DNA from: Streptomyces griseus
GTDB lineage: Bacteria > Actinomycetota > Actinomycetes > Streptomycetales > Streptomycetaceae
Assembly: GCF_900460065.1 (NCBI RefSeq)
Contig: NZ_UAVD01000027.1
Location: forward strand, 362,759-426,758
Direction of reading: 5' to 3'
Length of the DNA: 64,000 nt
Shown here: positions 48,767-57,574 of the stretch, piece by piece
Layout of the letters: each line of letters opens with the position of its first letter
Numbering within the stretch: position 1 is the stretch's first letter
Translations under genes and position numbers: made by a program
Notes under the pieces: generated by a model
Database searches by the model: none
Seen by the model: the letters and a program-made list of their open reading frames with translations, nothing else
What the model was told of the DNA's origin: nothing

Positions 48767-48806
48767 GTGGTGCCCGTCCCCACCCCCGAGGAGGGACGGA
48801 CACCAC
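48767..48806 (+). terminator. terminator after folD-DUF3017
   Basis: GTGGTG-C-CCGTCCC (48767-48780) pairs with GGGACGG-A-CACCAC (48793-48806): 13 base pairs around one mismatch. Confidence 0.65.
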
Positions 48807-49244
48807 GGCGGAACGGGACAACCGGGCGAGAAGCCCCGGTATGCGGCGAGATGAGCGGCCTTGCCCCGTCCCGACTCCAGCGTCATGGACATGAAAGACC
48901 GGAACAAGCGCTCACTGTGGCCTGTGGCACGGAAGTGACCATTCCGGCACGGTGTGATCGCCGCGCAACGATGGCAGACTGGCACGGCGCACAGCGCGGC
49001 ACGGAGCAGTCGGAGCAGTGGCCGACGCGGAGTTCGGGGCGTGTGAGACCACGCACCCCGTCCCGAACGCTCCCGTGCGCCTCCTCGTCAGGAACTGACT
49101 CCCTGGCTCCGCGCATCCTCGTGGGTGGTCCCGCCGACGGTCCGGAACGGACGGCGGCGGACGGGCCGGGGGATGCGCGGACCGGGCGACCGGCCGCAGC
49201 GGGGCACAGCAAGTACGTCCGGGGGACATGAGGGGGGAAGCACG
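48807..49244. other. 438-base region without a supported gene
   Basis: Upstream region of the HTH/DUF2690 gene. The minus-strand ORF 48883-49263 is not supported: it has no ribosome site, an odd Cys/Pro/Arg composition and no family likeness. Minor features are GGAA-N7-TTCC (near 48930-48945) and a repeated TGGCACG. No promoter can be placed with confidence. Confidence 0.5.
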
Positions 49245-50432
49245 ATGCCTCGATGGAAGGCACTGCCCGAAGATCTCGACCCGCAGATCAGGGAGTTCAC
49301 CAGCCAGCTGCGCAGGCTCGTCGACCGCAGCGGGCTGAACATCAACGCGGTGGCCGACCGCACGGGTTACAGCAAGACGTCCTGGGAGCGTTATCTCAAC
49401 GGGCGGCTGCTCGCCCCGCGCGGAGCCGTCGTGGCCCTCGCCGAGGTGACGGGCACTCCGCAGCACCACCTCACGACCATGTGGGAGCTGGCGGAGCGGG
49501 CCTGGAGCCGGGCCGAGATGCGCCACGACATGACGATGGAGGCCATCCGGATCACGCAGGCCCGTGCCGCGCTCGGCGAGCTCGGCGCGACGGCTCCCGA
49601 CGCCCCGGCGGGCGGCCGGTCCGGCCGGTCCTCCGCCGGCGGCCGGCACAGCGCTTCCGGCGCCGGCGCGCGGGTGCCCGCCGCCGGCCCGGACGCCCCG
49701 CCCCGCGACGGCTACGGCAAGGACCCGTACGGCCGCGCCGACGGGCCCGCCGACGACGACACACGGCAACTCCTCGTCCCCACCCAGCGCGGCACCGCAC
49801 CGCCCCCCGCCCGCCACCAGGACCGACCGTACGAGGGCGGGCCGGGCCAGGGCGGGCCGGGGCCGGAGCGGAACCCGGCGGAGCGCGCCGGACGCGGCTC
49901 GGGAGGGGGCCCGCGCGGCAGCCGGCCGGGCGGGACCCCCGGAGGCCGCCGGAAGGGCCCCATGCTCGCCGTCGGGGCGCTCGGCGCCCTGATCGTCGTG
50001 GTCGGCGCGGTGCTGCTCGCACCGGGCGACGACGCGGCCAAGGCCGTCCCCACCCCGTCGGTGGCCCCCACCGAGGCCGCCCCGGAGCTGCCCGTCGGCG
50101 TCGAGTGCAGCGGTGCGGAGTGCGCCGGGAAGGACCCCGAGGCGATGGGCTGCGGCGGGGAGTTCGCCCGTACGGTGGCCGGCGCCGTGGTCGGCGGCAG
50201 CAAGATCGAGGTGCGCTACAGCGAGGTCTGCTCCGCCTCCTGGGCCCGGCTCACCGAGGGGACCATCGGCGACACCGTGCGGATCACCGCGGGGGAGGGC
50301 GCCCAGGACGGCGAGGTCATGGGGGACACCGACGCGTACACCCCGATGGTCGCGGTGAAGAACGCGGCCGACGCGAAGGCCTGCGCGACGCTCACCTCCG
50401 GTACGAAGGGGTGCACCGACCCGGGCGAGTGA
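49245..50432 (+). CDS. XRE-type HTH protein with DUF2690 extracytoplasmic domain
   Basis: Protein of 395 aa. An XRE helix-turn-helix occupies about residues 10-65 (FTSQLRRLVDRSGLNINAVADRTGYSKTSWERYLNGR). A disordered Pro/Gly/Arg/Ala linker (about 110-235) follows, a transmembrane helix MLAVGALGALIVVVGAVLLA at about 240-260, and an outside DUF2690 domain with CSGAECAGKDPEAMGCGG, VEVRYSEVCSASWARL-type motifs. This is a membrane-spanning DNA-binding protein family common in Streptomyces. ATG 49245 has GGGGGGAAG. Expected to link an outside signal to transcription; target unknown. mdh starts 236 bases downstream behind its own promoter-like TAGCCT (about 50546). Confidence 0.85.
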   Translation: MPRWKALPEDLDPQIREFTSQLRRLVDRSGLNINAVADRTGYSKTSWERYLNGRLLAPRGAVVALAEVTGTPQHHLTTMWELAERAWSRAEMRHDMTMEAIRITQARAALGELGATAPDAPAGGRSGRSSAGGRHSASGAGARVPAAGPDAPPRDGYGKDPYGRADGPADDDTRQLLVPTQRGTAPPPARHQDRPYEGGPGQGGPGPERNPAERAGRGSGGGPRGSRPGGTPGGRRKGPMLAVGALGALIVVVGAVLLAPGDDAAKAVPTPSVAPTEAAPELPVGVECSGAECAGKDPEAMGCGGEFARTVAGAVVGGSKIEVRYSEVCSASWARLTEGTIGDTVRITAGEGAQDGEVMGDTDAYTPMVAVKNAADAKACATLTSGTKGCTDPGE

Positions 50433-50668
50433 CGGCGGCCCCGGGGCGGCGGAAGCGGGGCGCCCCCCCCCGGGCCGCGGGTGCGGTGCGTGACCGGCTG
50501 TGTGCGGTGCCACAGGGGGCCGGGCGGCCCCGCCGGGCCGGGTCCGATAGCCTGACCGCTGGATATCTCTTCACGTCAAGATTGGTCGCGGCGGGGAGGG
50601 TGTCCAGCACCAGGGTCCGGCACCAGGGGCCGGGACCCCCACCGCCAGCTGTCTAAACGGAGACCGCC

Positions 50669-51658
<990 letters not shown>

Positions 51659-51677
51659 TCCGCACCGCGGAACCCCG

Positions 51678-51710
51678 AACGCCCCCGGCGGCACCCGCCC
51701 CGGGGGCGTT
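51678..51710 (+). terminator. classical terminator after mdh
   Basis: AACGCCCCCGG (51678-51688) and CCGGGGGCGTT (51700-51710) form an 11-bp stem followed by TTTCC and GTTTT, one of the few U-tract-like tails in the window; GCGGAA/TTCCGC extends it. Confidence 0.82.
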
Positions 51711-51876
51711 TCCGCGTTTTCCCGTCCGTGCGGAGTTGGCCGACAATCGCCTGACCAAGTCTCCCCGGCGCCGCTAAAGTTGGCTCCTTTCGATCTTCGC
51801 CGCCCGTTCCCCGCCCCGTCTCCGTACGGCCCCGGGGCCGGGGCGGTGGGAAGCGCCAGAGGGAAAAGAGGAGACG

Positions 51877-53754
51877 GTGACCGGGAGTGCCGTGCCGCGG
51901 CCGTCGCGGGGCCAGGACGATCTGCTCGGGAAACCGCCCGTCGACCCCGCCACGAGCGAGGCGTCCCGACTCCTCTGCGCCGGGGCCCATCTGCACGACG
52001 GCTACCGGAACGCGGTCATCGACCAGCTGTACGTCCAGGAGCACCGGGTCGTCGCCCCGTCGCCCGGCTTCGACGCCGCCCGGGTCCTCGCCCACGCCCT
52101 GCGCGCCCGCCGCGCCGAACGCCGGTGGGCGGCGGCCATCCTGGGCGTCTGGCTGGTGACCGCGGTCCTCACCGGGGGCTTCTTCGGGGCGCTGCTCCTG
52201 CCGTGCTTTCTGCTGGCCGCGGCGCACTGGATCCGGGGGACCGGCCGGAACCCGTCCGTCCTCCGGAGGGTCGCGGCCTTCCTCCTGCGCTGGTACGGGC
52301 GGGGGCTGTTGGTCCTCGGGGTCTCCCTGATCTTCGCGGGCGCCGTCACCGGCCTGTTCGGGGACGACGACCCGGACGAGAGCCCCGATCCGTACGACCC
52401 GACCGCGCCCTACCCGTCCGACACCGACCCCTTCGGGGCCGACAGCTACTCCAGCTCCGGCCCGGACATCCTCGACGTGGTCACCGTGTTCGCCTGGGTG
52501 GCCGTTCTGGCCATCGTCGCGCTCGTGGTCATGGTCGGCCTCCGGCGCGGCCGGTTCGCCCGGGTGATGACCGAGGAGCTGTCCCGGCAGCACTTCTCCG
52601 ACCTGGCGGCGGACCCCGCCGAACACACGACGGACGCCCGCTTCCGGCGGCTCCAGCAGCGCATCCGGCTGGAACAGCACGCCCCGCTCATCATGTACGG
52701 CGAACAGGACCCGTTCTGCGGAGCGGGGACGCCCTACCGGCCGTGGAACCTCGCGGTCGAGCTCAGGCCCAGCGAGGACGGCCCCGCCGAACCGCTCGGC
52801 AACGGGCAGATCCTGCGCCGGATCGTGCCGCTGCTGGAGGCCCTGCGGGTGCCGTCGCCGCACGGGTCCGCCGAGGGCGCCGCCGCCGTCCGGGACCGGC
52901 TGCGCGAGCTGGTGATCGACGAGTGCGTCTTCCTGCCGATGGTCGGCATGGTCCGCCGCGAGGACGCCCCCTACGGTCCCGGGGCGTTCGAGGAGCACCG
53001 GGCCCGCGCCATCGAGGAGGGCGGCGAGAGCCGGCGGCACTTCCTCCGCATCCGGGTCGGCGGCTGGAACGAGGAGGTCGTCGTCACCGTCTTCGTCCGG
53101 GTCCACACCCAGGGCGGGATGCTGATGCTGGAGGTCGCCCCGCACGTCCTGATGCCCGTGCACCCGCTGTTCCGCGACGCGGACCGGATCGCCCACCGGC
53201 ACCGCAACAACAACTGGTTCGGCAGGGCGGTCTGGGCGGTGTCCCACACCCCGGCCTCCCTGGTGGACTCGATCGTCACCCTGGGGCGCGGCGCGGTGAG
53301 TTCCTGGCGGGTCCTCACGGCGGGGAACTCCGGGGCGCTGCCGGAGGGGCCCGCGTTCTCCGTCCGGCAGCTGGGCGCCGACGAGGAGGCCTCCCTCTTC
53401 CAGGACATGGACATCAACCGGTATCTGAAGAGCATCGAGGACCGGGTGAACGGCGGAGTCCGGCTGGCGCTGCGCGAAGCCGGTTACGAGACGGACGAGT
53501 TCGAGCAGAAGATCGTCAACATCGGCGCGGGCGGCGTGTTCATCGGGTCCGCGAAGGACAGCGCGATCGGGATCGGCGACCACAACGACGTCCGGCGCTC
53601 CGGCCCGCAGAAGCCCCCCGGCACCGGAAGCGGCCCCGGCACCGGGAAGGGCCCCGGCACCGGGAAGGGGCCCGGCACCGGTAAGGGGCCCGCCGCCTCG
53701 TCGGACCGACAGCCGAAAGAGCCGCCGAAAGAGCCGAGAGCAGGAGAGAAATGA
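51877..53754 (+). CDS. uncharacterised membrane protein, first gene of a three-gene operon
   Basis: Unrecognised 625-aa protein. After a cytoplasmic N-terminus come two or three membrane segments (about 85-118 WAAAILGVWLVTAVLTGGFFGALLLP; 140-160 GLLVLGVSLIFAGAVTGLF), an acidic Asp/Pro/Ser loop (165-195), another helix (198-222), then a large soluble domain (225-580) with conserved-looking YGEQDPFCGAGTPYRPW and a C-terminal strand GGVFIGSAKDSAIGIGDHN. The tail is four P-G-T-G-K-G repeats. GTG 51877 has AGAGGAGA. It overlaps the next gene by four bases. The G-D-H-N strand recurs in that gene, implying that the two products assemble. Role unknown. Confidence 0.75.
   Translation: MTGSAVPRPSRGQDDLLGKPPVDPATSEASRLLCAGAHLHDGYRNAVIDQLYVQEHRVVAPSPGFDAARVLAHALRARRAERRWAAAILGVWLVTAVLTGGFFGALLLPCFLLAAAHWIRGTGRNPSVLRRVAAFLLRWYGRGLLVLGVSLIFAGAVTGLFGDDDPDESPDPYDPTAPYPSDTDPFGADSYSSSGPDILDVVTVFAWVAVLAIVALVVMVGLRRGRFARVMTEELSRQHFSDLAADPAEHTTDARFRRLQQRIRLEQHAPLIMYGEQDPFCGAGTPYRPWNLAVELRPSEDGPAEPLGNGQILRRIVPLLEALRVPSPHGSAEGAAAVRDRLRELVIDECVFLPMVGMVRREDAPYGPGAFEEHRARAIEEGGESRRHFLRIRVGGWNEEVVVTVFVRVHTQGGMLMLEVAPHVLMPVHPLFRDADRIAHRHRNNNWFGRAVWAVSHTPASLVDSIVTLGRGAVSSWRVLTAGNSGALPEGPAFSVRQLGADEEASLFQDMDINRYLKSIEDRVNGGVRLALREAGYETDEFEQKIVNIGAGGVFIGSAKDSAIGIGDHNDVRRSGPQKPPGTGSGPGTGKGPGTGKGPGTGKGPAASSDRQPKEPPKEPRAGEK
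53617..53688 (+). repeat. four 18-base tandem repeats encoding P-G-T-G-K-G
   Basis: Units at 53617, 53635, 53653 and 53671 of the form CCCGGCACCGGnAAGGGn, in frame, near the end of the first operon gene. Likely prone to slippage and length variation between strains. Confidence 0.85.
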
Positions 53755-54131
53755 CCGGGCAGACCCCTGACCAGCAGCCGCCGCGCACCGTGCACATCGG
53801 CTCGGTGACCGGCAGCGTCTTCGCCGTCGGCGACCACAACACGGTCACCCGGCACCAGCACCCGGCATCCGCCGACGAGGCCCAGGCCGAGCTGTTGCGC
53901 GCCGTACGGGAGCTGCGCGCCGACCTCGCCCGGTTCACCGCCTCCGACACCACCGAGATCCTCGACGCGGAGCTCGTCTCGGTGGCGGACGAGATCGAGA
54001 CGGCGGGCGCCGCCGAGCCGGGCCGCCTCGCCCGGCTTCAGCAGGCCCTGACCGCCGCCGGGACCCTCACCGGGACCCTGGCGTCCGGCGTCGCGGTGGG
54101 CGAGGCGCTGGCCGCCCTGCTGGGGGGCTGA
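53751..54131 (+). CDS. small cytoplasmic protein with G-D-H-N strand (DUF5955-like)
   Basis: Protein of 126 aa, overlapping the upstream stop by ATGA. Residues about 12-35 form a beta-turn element HIGSVTGSVFAVGDHNTV, close to the GGVFIGSAKDSAIGIGDHN end of the upstream protein. Residues 40-95 are two amphipathic helices (AELLRAVRELRADLARF; EILDAELVSVADEIETA), and the end is hydrophobic (LTGTLASGVAVGEALAALLGG) and could insert in a membrane. I tentatively recall it as DUF5955-like. The shared motif and coupling point to a complex with the first gene product. Confidence 0.7.
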   Translation: MTGQTPDQQPPRTVHIGSVTGSVFAVGDHNTVTRHQHPASADEAQAELLRAVRELRADLARFTASDTTEILDAELVSVADEIETAGAAEPGRLARLQQALTAAGTLTGTLASGVAVGEALAALLGG

Positions 54132-54134
54132 GCG

Positions 54135-55100
54135 ATGAGCGGGGGCGGCGGAGTGCGCTGGAACGACGAGGAGCAGCGCTGGGAGGCCGAGCCGCCGGGC
54201 GCCCACCCGCCGCCCGCGCGGCCCTTCGCGCCTCCGGTGGTGCCGCCCGTGCCCCCCGGCCCGCCGATGCCGTCGGCGGACCCGCGGGCCCCGCAGGCTC
54301 CCGGCCCGTACGCCGAGGCCGGGCCCCATGCCGTACAGGGCCCGCCCGGCCCGTACGACGACATCACCGGGCACCACGCGACGCCCACCGCCCCCCGGTC
54401 CTCGCGCGACCGGATCACCCCGCTGGGCGCCGGGCTCGCCGTGGCGGTGCTCGCCACCGGGGCGGCGGTGCTCTGGTTCCTGCTCGCGGGCGGGGACGAC
54501 GGCGGCCGGGACGACGCCCGGGGGCGGACGGCGAGCGCACCGGCCGATCGGTTCACGGACCCGTCCGACCCGGCGACCGGGGCCGACGACCCCACCGGCG
54601 AGGCCCTGCCCGACGCCTCGGACACCGCGTCCCCGGACGCCGCGCCGCCCCCCGGTTTCCTCTTCCGGGACGATGTGAAGGGCTTCCGGATCGCCGTGCC
54701 CGAGGAGTGGAGCGAGCGTTCGGAGGAGGCCGGCGCGGTGTTCTACAAGCCGCTCGACGGCACCGAGCTGGTCCAGGTCTTCCGGGTGTCCGAGCCGGGC
54801 ATGACCGCGCTGGACGCGGTGGCCGCGGCCTCCGAGGGGCTCAGCGACAACCCCGGTTTCGAGGAGATCCGCATCGGGTCCGTCGACAACCCGAAGGGCG
54901 GCGAGGCGGCCGAGCTGGTGTACGCGTACGACAGCGAGGAGTCCGGCGGCCGACGGCAGGTCGTGGAGCGGGTCTTCACCGCGTCGGACGGCCGGCTCTA
55001 CGCGGTGCTGGTCGGCGCCCCCGACAGCCAGTGGCCACGCCACGAGGAGATCCTCGACATCGCCGTGACCCACTTCGACCCGTACGGCAGCCCGTTCTGA
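54135..55100 (+). CDS. single-pass membrane protein with PsbP/PknH-like outer domain
   Basis: Third gene of the operon, 321 aa, starting four bases after the previous stop. The N-terminal 95 residues are Pro/Gly/Ala-rich and begin VRWNDEEQRWE; one transmembrane helix lies at about 98-120 (LGAGLAVAVLATGAAVLWFLLAG); a Thr/Asp/Pro linker leads to an outer domain (about 172-321) beginning FRDDVKGFRIAVPEEWSER, of the kind seen outside some Streptomyces Ser/Thr kinases. It may sense a ligand or the wall. No kinase is present here. ATG 54135 has only a weak ribosome site (GAGCG), consistent with coupling. Confidence 0.75.
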   Translation: MSGGGGVRWNDEEQRWEAEPPGAHPPPARPFAPPVVPPVPPGPPMPSADPRAPQAPGPYAEAGPHAVQGPPGPYDDITGHHATPTAPRSSRDRITPLGAGLAVAVLATGAAVLWFLLAGGDDGGRDDARGRTASAPADRFTDPSDPATGADDPTGEALPDASDTASPDAAPPPGFLFRDDVKGFRIAVPEEWSERSEEAGAVFYKPLDGTELVQVFRVSEPGMTALDAVAAASEGLSDNPGFEEIRIGSVDNPKGGEAAELVYAYDSEESGGRRQVVERVFTASDGRLYAVLVGAPDSQWPRHEEILDIAVTHFDPYGSPF

Positions 55101-55167
55101 GCCGTACGGCCCCCCGGTCCGACGGGCGTTCCCCCGGAGCGGCCGGGCGCGGGAGCCCGGGGAGCGG

Positions 55168-55190
55168 CCGGCCGGGACGGACCCGGCCGG
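55168..55190. terminator. bidirectional hairpin terminator
   Basis: CCGGCCGGG (55168-55176), loop ACGGA, CCCGGCCGG (55182-55190): a perfect 9-bp stem between the three-gene operon and the convergent AhpD-like gene. Confidence 0.75.
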
Positions 55191-55196
55191 GAGCGC

Positions 55197-55712
55197 TCAG
55201 CTCGTGAAGTCGCCCGGCGTGTAGTGGCCCGGAGCCAGGCGGCCGGTGACACCGAAGCGGTTCCAGGCGTTGATCACGGTGATGGCCGCGATCAGCTGGG
55301 CCAGCTCGGCCTCCTCGAAGTGCCCGGCGGCGTCCGCGTACACCTCGTCCGGGACGAAGCCGTCGGTCAGGACGGTGACCGCCTCGGTCAGGGCCAGCGC
55401 GGCCAGCTCCTTCGGGGTGTAGAAGTGCTGCGACTCCCGCCAGGCGCTGAGCTGGACGATCCGCTCGACGGACTCGCCCGCCGCGAGCGCGTCCTTGCTG
55501 TGCATGTCCAGGCAGAACGCGCACTGGTTGAGCTGCGAGGCCCGGATCTTCACGAGCTCGACCAGGACGGGGTCCAGGCCCTTGCGGGCGGCGATGTCGA
55601 GCCGGACCATCGCCTTGTAGACGTCCGGGAGGAGCTGGGAGACGGAGATCCGGGGCGGGTGCTCGGGGGAGAGGTCGGCCGGGGCGTGGTGGTGCTCGTG
55701 CGTCGAGGTCAT
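55197..55712 (-). CDS. carboxymuconolactone decarboxylase/AhpD family protein
   Basis: Alkylhydroperoxidase-like helical protein of 171 aa. The redox pair is in NQCAFCLDMHSKDA (C-x-x-C with downstream His), typical of the AhpD-core peroxidase superfamily. The helix AELAQLIAAITVINAWNRFGV and N-terminal VSQLLPDVYKAMV match the family. Probably reduces peroxides or protects against oxidants. Minus-strand ATG 55712. It is divergent from a MocR-like regulator with only 47 bases between, a common arrangement in Streptomyces in which the regulator controls this gene. Confidence 0.9.
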   Translation of the reverse strand: MTSTHEHHHAPADLSPEHPPRISVSQLLPDVYKAMVRLDIAARKGLDPVLVELVKIRASQLNQCAFCLDMHSKDALAAGESVERIVQLSAWRESQHFYTPKELAALALTEAVTVLTDGFVPDEVYADAAGHFEEAELAQLIAAITVINAWNRFGVTGRLAPGHYTPGDFTS

Positions 55713-55759
55713 GAGGACGACGCTACGTCCCCGGTGGCACCCCGGTATGGTCCATTGGC

Positions 55760-57160
55760 ATGACGGATTCCTGGGCCACTTTCGGTAGGGACCTGCATCT
55801 GGAACCGGTCGGCCAGGGGCTGCGCAGCGGTCTGATGGAGGCGCTGCGGGACGCGGTGCGCACCGGCCGCCTGACGCCCGGCACCCGGCTGCCCTCCTCC
55901 CGGGCGCTCGCCGCCGACCTGGGCGTCGCCCGCAACACGGTCGCCGACGCCTACGCCGAACTGGTCGCCGAGGGCTGGCTCACCGCCCGGCAGGGCTCGG
56001 GGACCCGGGTCGCCCAGCGTTCCGCGCCGCGCCGGACCGGCCTCGCGGCGGCCCGTTCCGCGCCGGTGCGGGCCGGGGCCGGGCACAACCTGAAGCCCGG
56101 CTCGCCCGACCTCTCCGCCTTTCCGCGCGCCGCCTGGCTCCGGGCCGCCCGCAAGGCGCTCACCGCCGCGCCCGACGAGGCCTTCGGCTACGGCGATCCG
56201 CACGGCCGCGTCGAACTGCGCACCGTGCTGGCCGAGTATCTGGCGCGGGCGCGCGGGGTGTACGCCGACCCGGAGCGCATCGTGATCTGCTCCGGCTTCG
56301 CGCACGGGCTGACCCTGCTGGGCCGGGTGCTGCGGCAGCGCCGGGTCCGGGAGATCGCCGTCGAGTCGTACCACCTCGACCTCCATACGAGCCTGCTCAC
56401 CGAAGCCGGGCTGCGCACTCCGTGCCTGGCCCTGGACGAACACGGGTCCCGGACCGACGAGCCGGCCGCGCTGCGCGGCGCCGGCGCGGTCCTGCTCACC
56501 CCGGCGCACCAGTTCCCCACCGGCGTACCGCTGCACCCGGACCGGCGGGCCGCCGCCGTGGACTGGGCCCGGTCCACCGGCGGGCTGGTCCTGGAGGACG
56601 ACTACGACGGGGAGTTCCGCTACGACCGGCAGCCGGTGGGGGCGCTCCAGGGCCTCGACCCGGAGCGGGTGGTGTATCTCGGCACCGCCAGCAAGTCGCT
56701 GGCCCCGGGGCTGCGCCTCGGCTGGATGGTGCTGCCCCGGAGCCTGGTGGGGGAGGTGGTGGCCGCGAAGGGGGTGTCCGACTGGATGTCCGGCTCGCCC
56801 GACCAGCTGACGCTCGCGGAGTTCATCGCCTCGGGGGCGTACGACCGCCATGTGCGCTCCATGCGGTTGCGCTACCGCCGCCGCCGCGACCAGCTCGTCG
56901 CGGCGCTCGCCGAGCGCGCGCCGGGCATCGAGGTCAGCGGCATCGCGGCCGGGCTGCACGCGGTCCTCGAACTCCCGCCGGGCGCCGAGCGGTCGGTCGT
57001 CCAGGCGGCGGCCTTCCAGGGGCTGGCACTGGACGGCCTCGCGCGCTACCGCCACCCGGACGCCCCGGCCGGCCGTGACGCCCTGGTGATCGGCTACGGC
57101 TCGCCGTCGGAGAGCGCCTGGGCGGGTGCGCTCGACGCCCTGTGCCGGGTGTTGCCGTGA
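55760..57160 (+). CDS. MocR-like (GntR-aminotransferase) transcriptional regulator
   Basis: PLP-dependent fused regulator of 466 aa. The N-terminal winged helix of the GntR type is at about residues 20-85 (LRDAVRTGRLTPGTRLPSSRALAADLGVARNTVADAYAELV). The aminotransferase-like class I domain follows, with the PLP Lys in LGTASKSLAPGLRLGW and the Asp/Tyr in LEDDYDGEFRYD. These proteins use PLP or an amino compound as effector. ATG 55760 lies 47 bases from the divergent AhpD-like gene; the spacer TATGGTCCATTGG contains a -10-like TATGGT and probably the binding site. Confidence 0.92.
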   Translation: MTDSWATFGRDLHLEPVGQGLRSGLMEALRDAVRTGRLTPGTRLPSSRALAADLGVARNTVADAYAELVAEGWLTARQGSGTRVAQRSAPRRTGLAAARSAPVRAGAGHNLKPGSPDLSAFPRAAWLRAARKALTAAPDEAFGYGDPHGRVELRTVLAEYLARARGVYADPERIVICSGFAHGLTLLGRVLRQRRVREIAVESYHLDLHTSLLTEAGLRTPCLALDEHGSRTDEPAALRGAGAVLLTPAHQFPTGVPLHPDRRAAAVDWARSTGGLVLEDDYDGEFRYDRQPVGALQGLDPERVVYLGTASKSLAPGLRLGWMVLPRSLVGEVVAAKGVSDWMSGSPDQLTLAEFIASGAYDRHVRSMRLRYRRRRDQLVAALAERAPGIEVSGIAAGLHAVLELPPGAERSVVQAAAFQGLALDGLARYRHPDAPAGRDALVIGYGSPSESAWAGALDALCRVLP

Positions 57161-57275
57161 GGTCCCCGCAGAATGCAGGTTTCGAACTGCTTCTGCGTAG
57201 AACTAGTCTGACAAGAGGTCCGGTGGCGTAAAAGGGGCACCGGATCCGATTGCGCACCACGGGGGAGAAGCGCAC

Positions 57276-57569
57276 ATGGTCACACGAAGGCTGAGGTCGA
57301 GCACCGTCGTGCTCGGCGGTATGGGGCTGCTGGCCCTGACGATCACGTCCTGCGGCTCGGAGCCGGACAAGCGCTGCGCGGACCGCACGACACAGAAGAC
57401 CCTGCCGAGCTCCGAGTGCCGCAGCGGCGGCGGCTCCGGCGGTGGCGGCGGACGCGGCTCGTACTACTACGGCGGCGACACCTCCGACGGCAAGGTGCAG
57501 GGCGGCAGCTTCGACAAGTCCGCGGTCGACCGCGGCGGTTTTGGCTGCTCGAAGTCCGGCGGGGGCTGA
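57276..57569 (+). CDS. small Gly-rich lipoprotein
   Basis: Exported lipoprotein of 97 aa. Basic N-terminus MVTRRLRSST, hydrophobic core VVLGGMGLLALTIT and a lipobox ending at Cys26 (ITSC). The mature part has a Cys-containing segment (KRCADRTTQKTLPSSECRS), a Gly/Ser run with a YYYGG stretch, and a last Cys near the end (GGFGCSKSGGG). ATG 57276 has GGGGGAGAAG. It ends five bases before the ligase gene, so the two are one transcript. Such a pair occurs in other streptomycetes; function unknown. Confidence 0.75.
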   Translation: MVTRRLRSSTVVLGGMGLLALTITSCGSEPDKRCADRTTQKTLPSSECRSGGGSGGGGGRGSYYYGGDTSDGKVQGGSFDKSAVDRGGFGCSKSGGG

Positions 57570-57574
57570 GCGAC

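Noticed and set aside
48883..49263. 126-codon minus-strand ORF in the gap before the HTH/DUF2690 gene
   Set aside because: It overlaps the start of a clear gene, lacks a ribosome site and has unnatural composition.
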